Notes under the pieces: generated by a model
Databases searched by the model: none
Told to the model about the DNA's origin: nothing
The model's input: the letters and a program-made list of their open reading frames with translations, nothing else
Program-made: the position numbers and the translations under genes
Shown: positions 24,216-33,262 of the stretch, in pieces
Numbering within the stretch: the first letter of the stretch is position 1
Layout of the letters: every line of letters starts with the position of its first letter
Assembly (NCBI GenBank): GCA_910588025.1
Contig: CAJUQG010000006.1
Location: 1-46,303, forward strand
DNA: 46,303 nt
Source: an uncultured Bacilli bacterium
GTDB lineage: Bacteria > Bacillota_I > Bacilli_A > RF39 > UBA660
Direction of reading: 5' to 3'

Positions 24216-24712
24216 TTCTTTTTAGTTTAACTTTTCTCCTTCTTTATCTTTTTCAAGAAGAAAATAAAACTTCGACCATTCTAACTCATCAAAAACTCAT
24301 TGACCATTATCTTGAACAAAAACAACCCATGGACCTTTTTGGCATTTTAGAAATCCCATCTTTAAACATAAATCAGCCAATTTATCCAAAAGACCATAAA
24401 GAGAATCATGTCGATAAACATGTAATGCTTTTAGAATCTCAAGATACCTTTTTAGCTTTCGCTGCCCATTCTGGTAATGGTCCTCATGCTTATTTTCGAG
24501 AATTAGACCAATTAAAAAAAGAAGACAAGATTATCATCAAATCCATTGATCAAACCAAAGAATACCAATATTTCAGAAAAGAAGAAGTGTTAAAAAACGG
24601 GTCCATTGCCGTTATAGAATATCCCTTTTCGTATCTTGTCTTAATTACTTGTAGTAAAACAAATGATAAAATTCAGGAAGTATTTTATGCGAAATTAACA
24701 AAAATATACTAA
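24194..24712 (+). CDS. sortase
   Basis: 172 residues. An N-terminal membrane anchor is followed by the sortase beta-barrel: FGILEIPSLNINQPIY, AAHSGNGPHAYFREL (catalytic His92) and LVLITCSK (catalytic Cys153). The layout fits class D-type enzymes. The usual catalytic Arg about eight or nine residues after the Cys is not evident; the segment reads NDKIQEV. It starts inside the preceding gene without its own ribosome binding site, so translation is coupled. It presumably anchors the two upstream proteins through ENVPNT. Confidence 0.8.
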   Translation: MVKKTIVILFSLTFLLLYLFQEENKTSTILTHQKLIDHYLEQKQPMDLFGILEIPSLNINQPIYPKDHKENHVDKHVMLLESQDTFLAFAAHSGNGPHAYFRELDQLKKEDKIIIKSIDQTKEYQYFRKEEVLKNGSIAVIEYPFSYLVLITCSKTNDKIQEVFYAKLTKIY

Positions 24713-24738
24713 AAAAATGCAAAATTTGCATTTTTTTT
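24711..24738 (+). terminator. terminator after the sortase gene
   Basis: A 12-bp A/T-rich stem centred on ATGCAA and TTGCAT with a 3-base loop, followed by T. It overlaps the sortase stop codon. Confidence 0.75.
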
Positions 24739-24798
24739 GATGGAAAAAAAGGAAATTGGTCACAAACCATTAATATATATTAGTGTAGGGAGGTATTT

Positions 24799-26532
24799 AT
24801 GGCTCACATTGATGAAGCAGAAATCAATCACATTCGTGAAAGTTCCGATATTGTTGAAATAGTAAGCTCTTATATTCCTCTCACACAGAAAGGAAAAAAT
24901 TATTTTGGAGTATGTCCTTTTCATAATGACCATGCTCCAAGTATGAGTGTTTCCAAAGAAAAAGGTATTTTCAAGTGTTTTTCTTGTGGTGCAACTGGTA
25001 ACGTATTTAAGTTTGTAAGTGATTTTGAAAATATAAGTTTTGCCGAAGCAGTCCAAAAAGTTGCTGAAAAAATAGGCATCACTTTAAAAAGTCAAATTAC
25101 CAAACCTGTTGTCAAAAAATATCAAGAAGAATATCAAATTATGAATTTTACTTCGCTTTACTTTCAAAACAATTTAATGACAGAACGCGGAAAACAAGCA
25201 GTAGCATATTTACAGAAAAGAGCTTTCGATGAAAGTGTGATAAAAGAATTTCAAATCGGTCTTTCTTTAGAAAATAATAGTTTATATGAACTTTTAAAAA
25301 CGAAGAAATATCCCAATCAAAAATTAGCAGATCTAGGACTGATTTCTCAAAAAGGGTTAAATTATTATGACATATTTGTAAATAGAATTATGTTTCCCAT
25401 CCATGATTTACATGGAGAAACCGTTGGTTTTACTGGACGAATATATCTCGATAACAGTACCCCAAAATACTTAAATTCAAAAGAAACTTATTTATTTAAA
25501 AAAGGGAATATTCTATTTAACTATCATCGAGCGAAAGATGCTATCCGCTTAGAAAAAAAGCTAATTCTTGTAGAAGGCAATATGGATGCCATTCGAATGT
25601 ATGCAAGTGGAATCAAAAATACCATGGCTCTTATGGGAACTAGCTTAACGACGAATCAAATCAATGAAATAAAAAAACTTCGTGTCCCAATTCTTTTAAT
25701 GCTCGATAATGATAGTGCTGGAAATCTTGCCACCTTTCAAATCGGGACTTTGCTAGAAAAAGAAGGGCTTACTGTTTTAGTTGTTCGTTTAAGTGGCGAA
25801 AAAGATCCCGATGAATACATTGTGAAAAACGGGATTGAAGCAATGCAAGATAATTTAAAAAATGCCATATCCTTTTTAGAATTTAAGCTAGCATTTTACA
25901 AACAAAATAAAAATTTACAAGATGGCGAAGAATTAGCAAGCTATATCAAAGAAGTTTTAAATAGTATGAAAGAAAATCCAGACCCCATACTAAAAGAGAT
26001 TACCCTCAAAAAGCTGAGTGACGATTATGGTATTTCTTATTCCGTATTAAAAGAAGAACTAGAAAAATTAGCGACTCCAACAATCTCGTTTGATCCTCCC
26101 GTGATGGAAGAAAAAAAAGTGCGGAAAACCAAGTGGATGGATGGAATCAATCATATCTTATATTTTATGATGAATGATACGAAATACCTTTTCATGTATA
26201 AAAGTAAGCTTGGATTTTTAAACGATGCTACTTATCGTGGCGTTGCAAATGAGATTCTAGCTTATTATGAACTCCATAAAACCATTAATTTAGCTGATTT
26301 TCTATCCTATGCGGAAAACAGCAAACTAAAAAAAGAGATTTATGAAATTGTCGAAAGTATCAAAGAAGAGAATATGGATGAGCAAATTATGGAAGAATAT
26401 ATAATATCCGTAAAAAAAATAATGAAAGAAAAAGAAATTAAAGAATTAAAACAAAAATTAAAATTGGAATTAGATAGTGCTAAAAAAATGAATATTGCAC
26501 TACGAATCCAATCTTTAAAGAAAGAAGTGTAG
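24799..26532 (+). CDS. dnaG: DNA primase
   Basis: 577 residues: an N-terminal CHC2-type zinc finger (CPFHNDH and CFSCGATG), the RNA polymerase core with a Toprim domain (LVEGNMDAIRM and MLDNDSAGN), and a C-terminal helicase-binding region. It makes replication primers. GGGAGG precedes the start. The gene opens the conserved dnaG-rpoD block, and only three bases separate it from rpoD. Confidence 0.96.
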   Translation: MAHIDEAEINHIRESSDIVEIVSSYIPLTQKGKNYFGVCPFHNDHAPSMSVSKEKGIFKCFSCGATGNVFKFVSDFENISFAEAVQKVAEKIGITLKSQITKPVVKKYQEEYQIMNFTSLYFQNNLMTERGKQAVAYLQKRAFDESVIKEFQIGLSLENNSLYELLKTKKYPNQKLADLGLISQKGLNYYDIFVNRIMFPIHDLHGETVGFTGRIYLDNSTPKYLNSKETYLFKKGNILFNYHRAKDAIRLEKKLILVEGNMDAIRMYASGIKNTMALMGTSLTTNQINEIKKLRVPILLMLDNDSAGNLATFQIGTLLEKEGLTVLVVRLSGEKDPDEYIVKNGIEAMQDNLKNAISFLEFKLAFYKQNKNLQDGEELASYIKEVLNSMKENPDPILKEITLKKLSDDYGISYSVLKEELEKLATPTISFDPPVMEEKKVRKTKWMDGINHILYFMMNDTKYLFMYKSKLGFLNDATYRGVANEILAYYELHKTINLADFLSYAENSKLKKEIYEIVESIKEENMDEQIMEEYIISVKKIMKEKEIKELKQKLKLELDSAKKMNIALRIQSLKKEV

Positions 26533-26535
26533 AGT

Positions 26536-27819
26536 ATGAAGAAAAAAAATAGTACAGTAGTAAAAAATTTAATGGAATTAAAAAAAGAACAAGGTTATTT
26601 AGTCATTGCTGATTTAAAAGAACAACAAGAAATTATGAGTCTTGATGAATCAGATATGAAAGAAGTTTTAGATAGTTTAACGAAAAGTAATATCGAAATC
26701 TTAGAAACCGCTCCTAAGAAAAAGATTGCTAAAATAGTAGAAGTAAAAACCTTTGAAGAACGAAAAGAAGATTTAATCAAAAAAGGAAAAGAGAAAGGTT
26801 CTATCACTTTTGAAGAATTAGCCTCTGCCCTAAAAGGGTTAGATGTTGATAATGATTCCTTAGATGAACTATATAATGCTTTAATGGAAAATAACATTGA
26901 AGTTGTTTCTGAAGATGATGGCTCAGGTGGTATTAAAAATACGGAAGAACCTGTAATTCTAAATGATACTGAAATTACCAAAGATGTAAACATTAACGAT
27001 CCGGTTCGAATGTATTTAAAAGAAATAGGTCGCATCCCACTTTTAAGTGCCGAAGAAGAACTAGCTTTATCACTTCGTGTAGCGAATGAAGAAGAGGAAG
27101 CTAAAAATCGTTTAGCAGAATCTAATCTTCGTTTAGTAGTAAGTATTGCAAAACGATATGTTGGAAGAGGTCTTTTATTTCTAGATTTGATTCAAGAAGG
27201 AAATATCGGTTTGATGAAAGCCGTTGATAAATTTGATTATGACAAAGGATTCAAATTCTCCACATATGCTACTTGGTGGATTCGTCAAGCCATTACAAGA
27301 GCATTAGCTGATCAAGCAAGAACCATCCGTGTTCCCGTTCATATGGTAGAAACCATTAATAAAATGGCCCGAATTCAAAGACAATTAACACTAGAATTAA
27401 ATCGTGAACCAACTGAAGAAGAAATTGCTAAGAAAATGGGAATAACGGTAGAAAAAGTACGTGAAGTAATTAAAATTAGCCAAGACCCTGTCTCATTAGA
27501 AACCCCAATTGGTGAAGAAGATGATTCTCATTTAGGAGATTTCGTAAAAGATATTAATGCCATGACTCCTGAAGAATATGCAACCAATGAAATTTTAAAA
27601 GAAGAAATCAAATCGGTTTTAGAAACATTACAAGAAAGAGAACAAGAAGTACTAGAATTACGTTTTGGTTTAATTGATGGCACCAGTCATACCTTAGAAG
27701 AAGTAGGGAAAAAGTTTAATGTCACTCGCGAAAGAATTCGTCAAATTGAAGCCAAAGCTCTAAGAAAACTTCGTCATCCATCTCGTGCCAAAAAATTGAA
27801 AGATTTCTTAACAGACTAA
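26536..27819 (+). CDS. rpoD: primary sigma factor RpoD/SigA with duplicated region 1.1
   Basis: 427 residues. Regions 1.2 to 4.2 are typical (DPVRMYLKEIGRIPLLSAEE, NLRLVVSIAKRYVGRG, FSTYATWWIRQAI, EEVGKKFNVTRERIRQIEAKALRKLRHP). Ahead of these are two segments that each look like region 1.1: residues about 5-58 (NLMELKKEQGYLVIADLKE to SNIEILE) and about 72-132 (DLIKKGKEKGSITFEELA to NNIEVVS). Bacillus SigA has one such module and 371 residues; the extra copy accounts for the difference. Region 1.1 normally restrains promoter binding by free sigma. The stop codon overlaps the trmK start. Confidence 0.96.
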   Translation: MKKKNSTVVKNLMELKKEQGYLVIADLKEQQEIMSLDESDMKEVLDSLTKSNIEILETAPKKKIAKIVEVKTFEERKEDLIKKGKEKGSITFEELASALKGLDVDNDSLDELYNALMENNIEVVSEDDGSGGIKNTEEPVILNDTEITKDVNINDPVRMYLKEIGRIPLLSAEEELALSLRVANEEEEAKNRLAESNLRLVVSIAKRYVGRGLLFLDLIQEGNIGLMKAVDKFDYDKGFKFSTYATWWIRQAITRALADQARTIRVPVHMVETINKMARIQRQLTLELNREPTEEEIAKKMGITVEKVREVIKISQDPVSLETPIGEEDDSHLGDFVKDINAMTPEEYATNEILKEEIKSVLETLQEREQEVLELRFGLIDGTSHTLEEVGKKFNVTRERIRQIEAKALRKLRHPSRAKKLKDFLTD

Positions 27820-28466
27820 TGAAACAAAAAAGATTAGAAACAATTTGTTCTTTTCTTGATATCGATGACAAAATGATTGACGTCGGTTGTGATCATGCTT
27901 ATGTCGCAATTGAAATGGCCAAACGAGGATGTCAAAAAATTTTAGCCACTGACATTCATCCCAAAGCGTTAGAAATCGCTAAAAAAAATATTGCCAATGA
28001 AAATTACACCAAACAAATTAAATGCCAATTGAGTGATGGATTAAAAGAAATTACCATGAATGATTTTGATACATTAGTTATTGCTGGTATGGGAACAAGT
28101 ACGATAATTCAAATCCTAAGCGATACCAAAAAAATGCAAAACATTACCAAAATGATTTTACAATCCAATCATGATCTTCCTAAACTAAGAACGTTTGTGA
28201 ACCAACTTGGGTATCAATTAAAGAAAGAACAAATAATCGAAGAAAATAATCATTACTATACCATCATGTTATGGATAAAAGGTCATCAAATTTTAACTAG
28301 TGAAGAAATTGAATTTGGGTTGTATCAAAAAGAAAACCAAAAATATTATCAAATTTGGTTTCAAAAAGAACAAGAATTGTTAAACAAAATTCCGAAAACT
28401 CAAAAAAAGAAATTAAATGAAATAAAAAAAAGACAACATATATTGCAAAATTATTTAAACAACTAA
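27819..28466 (+). CDS. trmK: tRNA (adenine-22-N1)-methyltransferase TrmK
   Basis: 215 residues with a class I methyltransferase fold: MIDVGCDHAYVAIEMAKRG (SAM loop), ATDIHPKALEIAKKNI, and LVIAGMGTSTIIQIL. TrmK methylates A22 in some tRNAs. Its start overlaps the rpoD stop (TAATG), the same order as in Bacillus after sigA. The Nif3-type gene that often follows is missing. Confidence 0.92.
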   Translation: MKQKRLETICSFLDIDDKMIDVGCDHAYVAIEMAKRGCQKILATDIHPKALEIAKKNIANENYTKQIKCQLSDGLKEITMNDFDTLVIAGMGTSTIIQILSDTKKMQNITKMILQSNHDLPKLRTFVNQLGYQLKKEQIIEENNHYYTIMLWIKGHQILTSEEIEFGLYQKENQKYYQIWFQKEQELLNKIPKTQKKKLNEIKKRQHILQNYLNN

Positions 28467-28768
28467 ATGAAAAATACTGGTTGATTAGTGGTAGATAAAG
28501 GTGAGTTAGCGCTCACTTTTTTTGTGGGATTTGAACCAACTTGTGATTGTGGTTTTTCTTGCTTTTTGGGCGTAACCGTAGTCGTTTTTTTCGTGTTACT
28601 TCCGCCGAATTCCTTTATAATTTGAAAAGCACTTTTAGCATTTTGAATCATAGGTTTTGCTTGTTGATAGATGGGAATCACTTGATTGGCAATGGATAAA
28701 GTCTTATTAATTCCAGACAATACTTTTGGAAGAGTAAGTCCCTTTGTAATCGTTTCTGCTCCAAACAT
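28463..28768 (-). CDS. YqfQ/VrrA-like protein
   Basis: 101 residues from the ATG at 28768 (AGGAAGTG five bases ahead; an ATG six codons upstream lies on that site). It begins MFGAE and has a helical segment LSGINKTLSIANQVIPIYQQAKPM followed by a Lys/Thr/Pro/Ser-rich tail. This matches the YqfQ family, which in Bacillus lies just after the sigA-trmK region, though here on the opposite strand. YqfQ/VrrA proteins are poorly characterised, with a suspected link to spores. The last four bases overlap the convergent trmK gene. Confidence 0.65.
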   Translation of the reverse strand: MFGAETITKGLTLPKVLSGINKTLSIANQVIPIYQQAKPMIQNAKSAFQIIKEFGGSNTKKTTTVTPKKQEKPQSQVGSNPTKKVSANSPLSTTNQPVFFI

Positions 28769-28861
28769 CGTATCACTTCCTACCATAGTATATGATAAAA
28801 ATGAAAAAAATTTCTAAAACAAAAAGCCAAAAATAATCTAGTATCAAATTCTACAATGTGA

Positions 28862-28867
28862 TATAAT
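28862..28867 (+). promoter_or_regulatory. extended -10 promoter of the pilC-like gene
   Basis: TGA directly followed by TATAAT (28862-28867), with no clear -35. The start codon is 30 bases downstream behind AAGGAGG. Confidence 0.5.
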
Positions 28868-28897
28868 CGTGATAAAGATTAGAATAAGGAGGGTACT

Positions 28898-30550
28898 ATG
28901 AATTCACAACCTATACCAAATCAAATGCCACCGCAAAATTCATCAAACGGTTCCAAAAATCCATTTAAAATGCCTTCCTTAGGACTATTTATTACTTTCA
29001 AAACGATTGCTGAATATGTTGGCATGATTGCTTGGTTTGCTTTTCGTGGCTTTAAATTTTGTACTTATGATATTTTTCGCAACCTTTATCAAGCGATAAG
29101 TGGAGGAGTCGATCACGCTTATCAAAAAACCAAAAATATTGTAGAAACAGGAAAAGATAATAGTGTAACTCTTCCAGAAAAGAAAAAAAAAGCAAGTTTT
29201 TTAAATGCCGATTTAGGAGATTTATTAAAAAATTCTTCTTATATGAAGAAAAAAATGGCCAAATTAGAAGCTGAAAAATCTCTTTTACAAGAAGAATTAA
29301 AAGGAGAAGGGGCTGTCCGTAGCAAAAAAACGAAAGTTTATAAATTTACAGCCAAACATCCAAGTGGAAAATTAGAAGTAGGAACCATTAATGGTTACAG
29401 TAAACTAGATGTTAATACTTTTTTAGTCCAAGAAGGATATGATGTTTATAAAATTGAATCCAATGAGTGGACAGAATTTTTATATGGTTCAACAAGTCTT
29501 TTCGCCGTAAAAATGAAAACCAAAGACCTACTTTTTTGGTTAACACAGCTTTCTACTTATATTAAAAGTGGTATAACTTTAACAGAATCTATTAAAATTT
29601 TAAATAATCAAATGGGTAAAAATAAATATTATAAAAGGTCTTTCCAATCTATTATTTATGAGCTTACCATGGGAGAATCATTTTCCAGCGCTTTAGAAAA
29701 ACAAGGAACGATGTTTCCACCATTATTAATCAATATGATCAAAGCTGCCGAAGCAACAGGAGAACTAGAAGAAACATTAACTGATATGGCCAATTATTAT
29801 GATGAAATCGATAAAACACATAAACAAATGGTGAGTGCCATTACATATCCAAGTGTAATTTTATTATTTTCTATTGCTGTTATTACATTTATTATGGTCT
29901 GGGTCATTCCTGAGTTTGTCAAAATTTACGAAGACTCTGATGTCACCATTTCTGGTTTAACCAAATTTATTATCAATGCCAGCCAATTTCTTCAAAAAAA
30001 TATTATGAGTATGATTATCTTTGTTGTTCTTGGTGCTATTGTACTAATTTTTAGTTATAAAAAAGTAAAAGCTTTTCGAAAAAGTATGCAAGAATTTGCT
30101 ATGCATATTCCCGTCTTTGGGAAAGTAATGATGTATAATGAAATGGCTGTTTTTGCTAAAACCTTTTCTTCTTTACTACGAAACAATGTATATATTACAG
30201 AAAGTATAGATATTTTAAGTCGTATTACGAATAATGAAATTTATAAAGAAATCATGTACAATACCATTAATAATATTGTAAAAGGAGAAAAAATTAGTGA
30301 AGCGTTTAAAAATCAATGGGCAGTACCAGAAGTAGCATATTATATGATTGTTACTGGTGAATCTACTGGTCAACTTGCTGAAATGATGAGTAAAGTAAGT
30401 AGTTACTATCAAGAAATGCATCGTAGTACCATTAGTAGTTTAAAAGCTTTTATTGAACCAGTACTAATTACTTTCTTAGCATTAATTGTCGGAATTATAA
30501 TATTAGCAGTTATTGTTCCAATGTTTAACCTAATGAATCAAATTGGATAG
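28898..30550 (+). CDS. type IV pilus/competence inner-membrane platform protein PilC (GspF family)
   Basis: 550 residues, longer than the usual 340-400. Two T2SSF domains are visible (about 205-325 and 405-530), each with typical segments such as LSTYIKSGITLTESIKIL, MIKAAEATGELEETL, FSSLLRNNVYITESIDIL and VTGESTGQLAEMM, and three membrane helices. The extra 150 N-terminal residues are Pro/Asn-rich, then have a hydrophobic stretch (GMIAWFAFRGF) and a coiled-coil-like segment before the normal start (KVYKFTAKHPSGK). It forms the membrane base of a pilus or pseudopilus that could serve DNA uptake with ComEA/ComEC. PilD follows 11 bases later. Confidence 0.88.
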   Translation: MNSQPIPNQMPPQNSSNGSKNPFKMPSLGLFITFKTIAEYVGMIAWFAFRGFKFCTYDIFRNLYQAISGGVDHAYQKTKNIVETGKDNSVTLPEKKKKASFLNADLGDLLKNSSYMKKKMAKLEAEKSLLQEELKGEGAVRSKKTKVYKFTAKHPSGKLEVGTINGYSKLDVNTFLVQEGYDVYKIESNEWTEFLYGSTSLFAVKMKTKDLLFWLTQLSTYIKSGITLTESIKILNNQMGKNKYYKRSFQSIIYELTMGESFSSALEKQGTMFPPLLINMIKAAEATGELEETLTDMANYYDEIDKTHKQMVSAITYPSVILLFSIAVITFIMVWVIPEFVKIYEDSDVTISGLTKFIINASQFLQKNIMSMIIFVVLGAIVLIFSYKKVKAFRKSMQEFAMHIPVFGKVMMYNEMAVFAKTFSSLLRNNVYITESIDILSRITNNEIYKEIMYNTINNIVKGEKISEAFKNQWAVPEVAYYMIVTGESTGQLAEMMSKVSSYYQEMHRSTISSLKAFIEPVLITFLALIVGIIILAVIVPMFNLMNQIG

Positions 30551-30561
30551 GGGAGTTTGTT

Positions 30562-31329
30562 ATGAATCTGATGTGGAGTATTTATCTTTTTATGATAGGA
30601 GCCGTTTTAGGTTCCTTTTATGCCGTTGTGGCCACTAGATTACCTAAAAATGAATCATTAATTGCTCCAGGATCCCATTGTGAATTCTGTCAAAAACAAT
30701 TAAAATGGTATGAATTAATTCCCGTCTTATCTTATCTTCTTCAATTAGGAAAATGTCGAAAATGTCATCAAAAACTTTCACTTACTTATCCTTTTGTAGA
30801 AGTAGGGACAGGAATTTTATTTGTACTTTCTTATTTAAAATTTGGCTTTGACATATACTTTTTTATAAGTATAATTCTCTCAAGTTTAGTCATCATTATC
30901 TTTGTTAGTGATATGAAATATATGATTATTTTAGATTCCCCTTTACTCATTAGTGCTATATTAAGTTTTACTCTTACTTGGTTATCAAAAGGGTTTCTTC
31001 CTTCCTTAATTAGTCTCATGGAAGGATTTGGTATGTTTCTAACATTTTTATTAATTGGTAAATTAGGAGCCTTCCTGTTTAAAAGAGAAGCGCTAGGAGG
31101 AGGGGATATAAAGCTATCTTTTTTAATCGGTATGGTCTTAGGATATAAAATGGGCCTTTTATCATTCATCTTTGCTACTTTTTTAGCCCTTCCTTATGCT
31201 ATTTTATGTTTATTCCTAAAAGAAGGACATGAAGTTCCTTTTGGACCTTTTCTCGTATCGTCTCTTTGGATAATCTTTTTCTTTCAAGAGAAATTTACTT
31301 TAATATGGAATTATTTTTTTCTTTTCTAA
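30562..31329 (+). CDS. prepilin peptidase (PilD/ComC)
   Basis: 255 residues with multiple membrane helices. The cytoplasmic loop near the N-terminus has the zinc-binding CEFC and CRKC pairs (C40, C43, C65, C68). Catalytic aspartates appear in the family's two regions, VSDMKYMII near residue 115 and GGGDIKL near 178. It cleaves and N-methylates prepilins. It is co-transcribed with the pilC-like gene. Confidence 0.92.
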   Translation: MNLMWSIYLFMIGAVLGSFYAVVATRLPKNESLIAPGSHCEFCQKQLKWYELIPVLSYLLQLGKCRKCHQKLSLTYPFVEVGTGILFVLSYLKFGFDIYFFISIILSSLVIIIFVSDMKYMIILDSPLLISAILSFTLTWLSKGFLPSLISLMEGFGMFLTFLLIGKLGAFLFKREALGGGDIKLSFLIGMVLGYKMGLLSFIFATFLALPYAILCLFLKEGHEVPFGPFLVSSLWIIFFFQEKFTLIWNYFFLF

Positions 31330-31359
31330 AAATATGATATACTTATTTTAGTGATAAAT

Positions 31360-31791
31360 ATGATAGTAAAACAATATAAAAAGCATCAAGAAATAATAAA
31401 TTATTTGATAATCGGTGTGTTAACCACAGTCGTTAGTTTAGTCATTTATTATGCTCTTGTTTGTACCATACTAAACCCCGAAAATTCTCTAGAGTTGCAA
31501 GTAGCGAATATCCTCGCTTGGATTGGTTCTGTGTTATTTGCTTATGTTACCAATCGCAAATTTGTTTTTCAAAGTAAAAGCCAAGAAGTCATAAAAGAAT
31601 TTACATCTTTTGTCGGTTCCCGTTTTCTAACCCTTCTTGCGGATATGGCTCTAATGTTTTTGGGCGTAACTTTATGTCATTTTAATGATAAAACGATTAA
31701 ATTATTATCTCAAATAATTGTCATAGTGGCGAATTATATCTTAAGTAAGTGTTTTGTCTTCAACAAAAAGAAAAAAAATGAATCGGCTTGA
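31360..31791 (+). CDS. GtrA family membrane protein
   Basis: 143 residues with four membrane helices, starting INYLIIGVLTTVVSLVIYYAL and including YVTNRKFVF, the conserved GtrA segment. Such proteins are thought to flip lipid-linked sugars or assist glycosyltransferases in cell-surface decoration. A TATACT -10 box (31338-31343) predicts a transcript start near 31350, so the mRNA would be nearly leaderless; a GTG at 31351 is the alternative start. No glycosyltransferase gene is adjacent. Confidence 0.8.
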   Translation: MIVKQYKKHQEIINYLIIGVLTTVVSLVIYYALVCTILNPENSLELQVANILAWIGSVLFAYVTNRKFVFQSKSQEVIKEFTSFVGSRFLTLLADMALMFLGVTLCHFNDKTIKLLSQIIVIVANYILSKCFVFNKKKKNESA

Positions 31792-31801
31792 TTCATTTTT
31801 T
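31773..31801. terminator. bidirectional terminator between gtrA and pilB
   Basis: AAAAAATGAATC and GATTCATTTTTT form a perfect 12-bp stem with a GGCTT loop. It overlaps the stop codons of both converging genes. Confidence 0.85.
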
Positions 31802-33119
31802 AAATGTCTAAATTTTCTATTTCCTCATGTTCTAAAACATCTATTTCTTCAATTTGTGGCGTTTCTTCTAAAATTTCTGTAGAAACTTTTCCAATAATTG
31901 CATCTTTAATATCGCTGTCACTTTCTCCTAAATCATCATCAATATCGATAACACGTAATACTTCTTCAAAACTAGTAAGACCTTGCATTACTTTTAAAAG
32001 ACCATCTTGTAACAAACTAATCATATTTTTATCGTCATAAATCAAATGTCTTAAGTCTTCTTTTTTCATATTATTGACAATCGCATCTCGAATACTTTGA
32101 TTAATTTCCAAAACTTCGTGAAGTGCCACACGACCATGGTATCCATTGTAACATTCACTACAACCAACTGGCGTATAAATATCAGTGACATCCATATGAA
32201 GGGCACTTTTAAAAACGGCTTGTTCATAAGGTGTAGCTTTTCTTGAACTTCGACATTTAGGACACAATTGTTTACACAAACGTTGTGACACAATTCCTTC
32301 CAAAGCACTACCAAGTAAATAACGTTCTACATCCATATCAACCAAACGTTCAATCGTATTTAAAGAGTTATTGGTATGGATAGTAGATAATACTAAATGA
32401 CCAGTAATCGATGCTCGTACCGCAATTCGTGCGGTTTCATTATCACGAATTTCTCCAATCATAATAACGTCTGGGTCTTGTCTTAAAATACTTCGAAGGG
32501 CATTTGCAAAAGTAAGACCAATTTCACTCATTGTTTGAACTTGATTTACGCCACTTAATTTCATTTCCACGGGATCTTCTACTGTAATCACATTACGACT
32601 AATGGTATTCAACTTTTGAAGCATGGTATAAACAGTGGTTGATTTACCAGTTCCAGTCGCACCTGTAACCAAAATAATCCCATTTGGTTTATTGACAAAC
32701 TTATTAATTTTTACAAAGTTTCCTTGAGAAAAACCTAACGTTTCCAGTCCACCTAAACTCATGGAATAATCCAAAATACGGATTACAATCTTTTCTCCAT
32801 AAACAGTGGGAAGAGAAGAAACACGCAAATCCAAATTCAATCGATTAATCGTACTTCGAATCGCTCCATCTTGCGGAAGTCTTGATTCTGTAATATTCAT
32901 TCCGGCAATAATTTTAATACGCGTTATTAAATTTTTCTTAACAGCTTCTGGAACTTGCGCATAACGTAGCAATTCCCCATCTACTCGAATTCGCACAATT
33001 AAATCAGTTGGAGTTTGATCAAAGTGAATATCACTCGCTTTTCGTGTCGCTGCATCAATAATCATGTCATTCACGATATCTACAATGGGCATATTATCAT
33101 AATCATAATTTCGAAGCAT
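31800..33119 (-). CDS. pilus/competence assembly ATPase PilB (GspE/ComGA family)
   Basis: About 439 residues. The N-terminal domain has ASDIHFDQTPTDLIVRIRVDG. The ATPase domain has Walker A GATGTGKSTT, an Asp box in ITVEDPVEMKL, Walker B RQDPDVIMIGEIRD, and a zinc-binding set CKQLCPKC and CSEC. It powers assembly of type IV pilus-like fibres. Two adjacent ATGs (33122 and 33119) follow AAAAGGTG; the second has better spacing. The acidic C-terminal tail (about 55 residues) is an extra. It faces away from pilC/pilD, so the machine is split between two units. Confidence 0.93.
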   Translation of the reverse strand: MLRNYDYDNMPIVDIVNDMIIDAATRKASDIHFDQTPTDLIVRIRVDGELLRYAQVPEAVKKNLITRIKIIAGMNITESRLPQDGAIRSTINRLNLDLRVSSLPTVYGEKIVIRILDYSMSLGGLETLGFSQGNFVKINKFVNKPNGIILVTGATGTGKSTTVYTMLQKLNTISRNVITVEDPVEMKLSGVNQVQTMSEIGLTFANALRSILRQDPDVIMIGEIRDNETARIAVRASITGHLVLSTIHTNNSLNTIERLVDMDVERYLLGSALEGIVSQRLCKQLCPKCRSSRKATPYEQAVFKSALHMDVTDIYTPVGCSECYNGYHGRVALHEVLEINQSIRDAIVNNMKKEDLRHLIYDDKNMISLLQDGLLKVMQGLTSFEEVLRVIDIDDDLGESDSDIKDAIIGKVSTEILEETPQIEEIDVLEHEEIENLDI

Positions 33120-33262
33120 CATATCACCTTTTCTAAACCCCTTATTCTTACTAATAATTATACAAGAAAAATTCCAAAAGAACAAGGTGAAGATAAAAAG
33201 ATAATCCCTAAAAAATGACAAATTATCTCCTCATTTTTTGCTACGATGAAACTGGTGATTTT

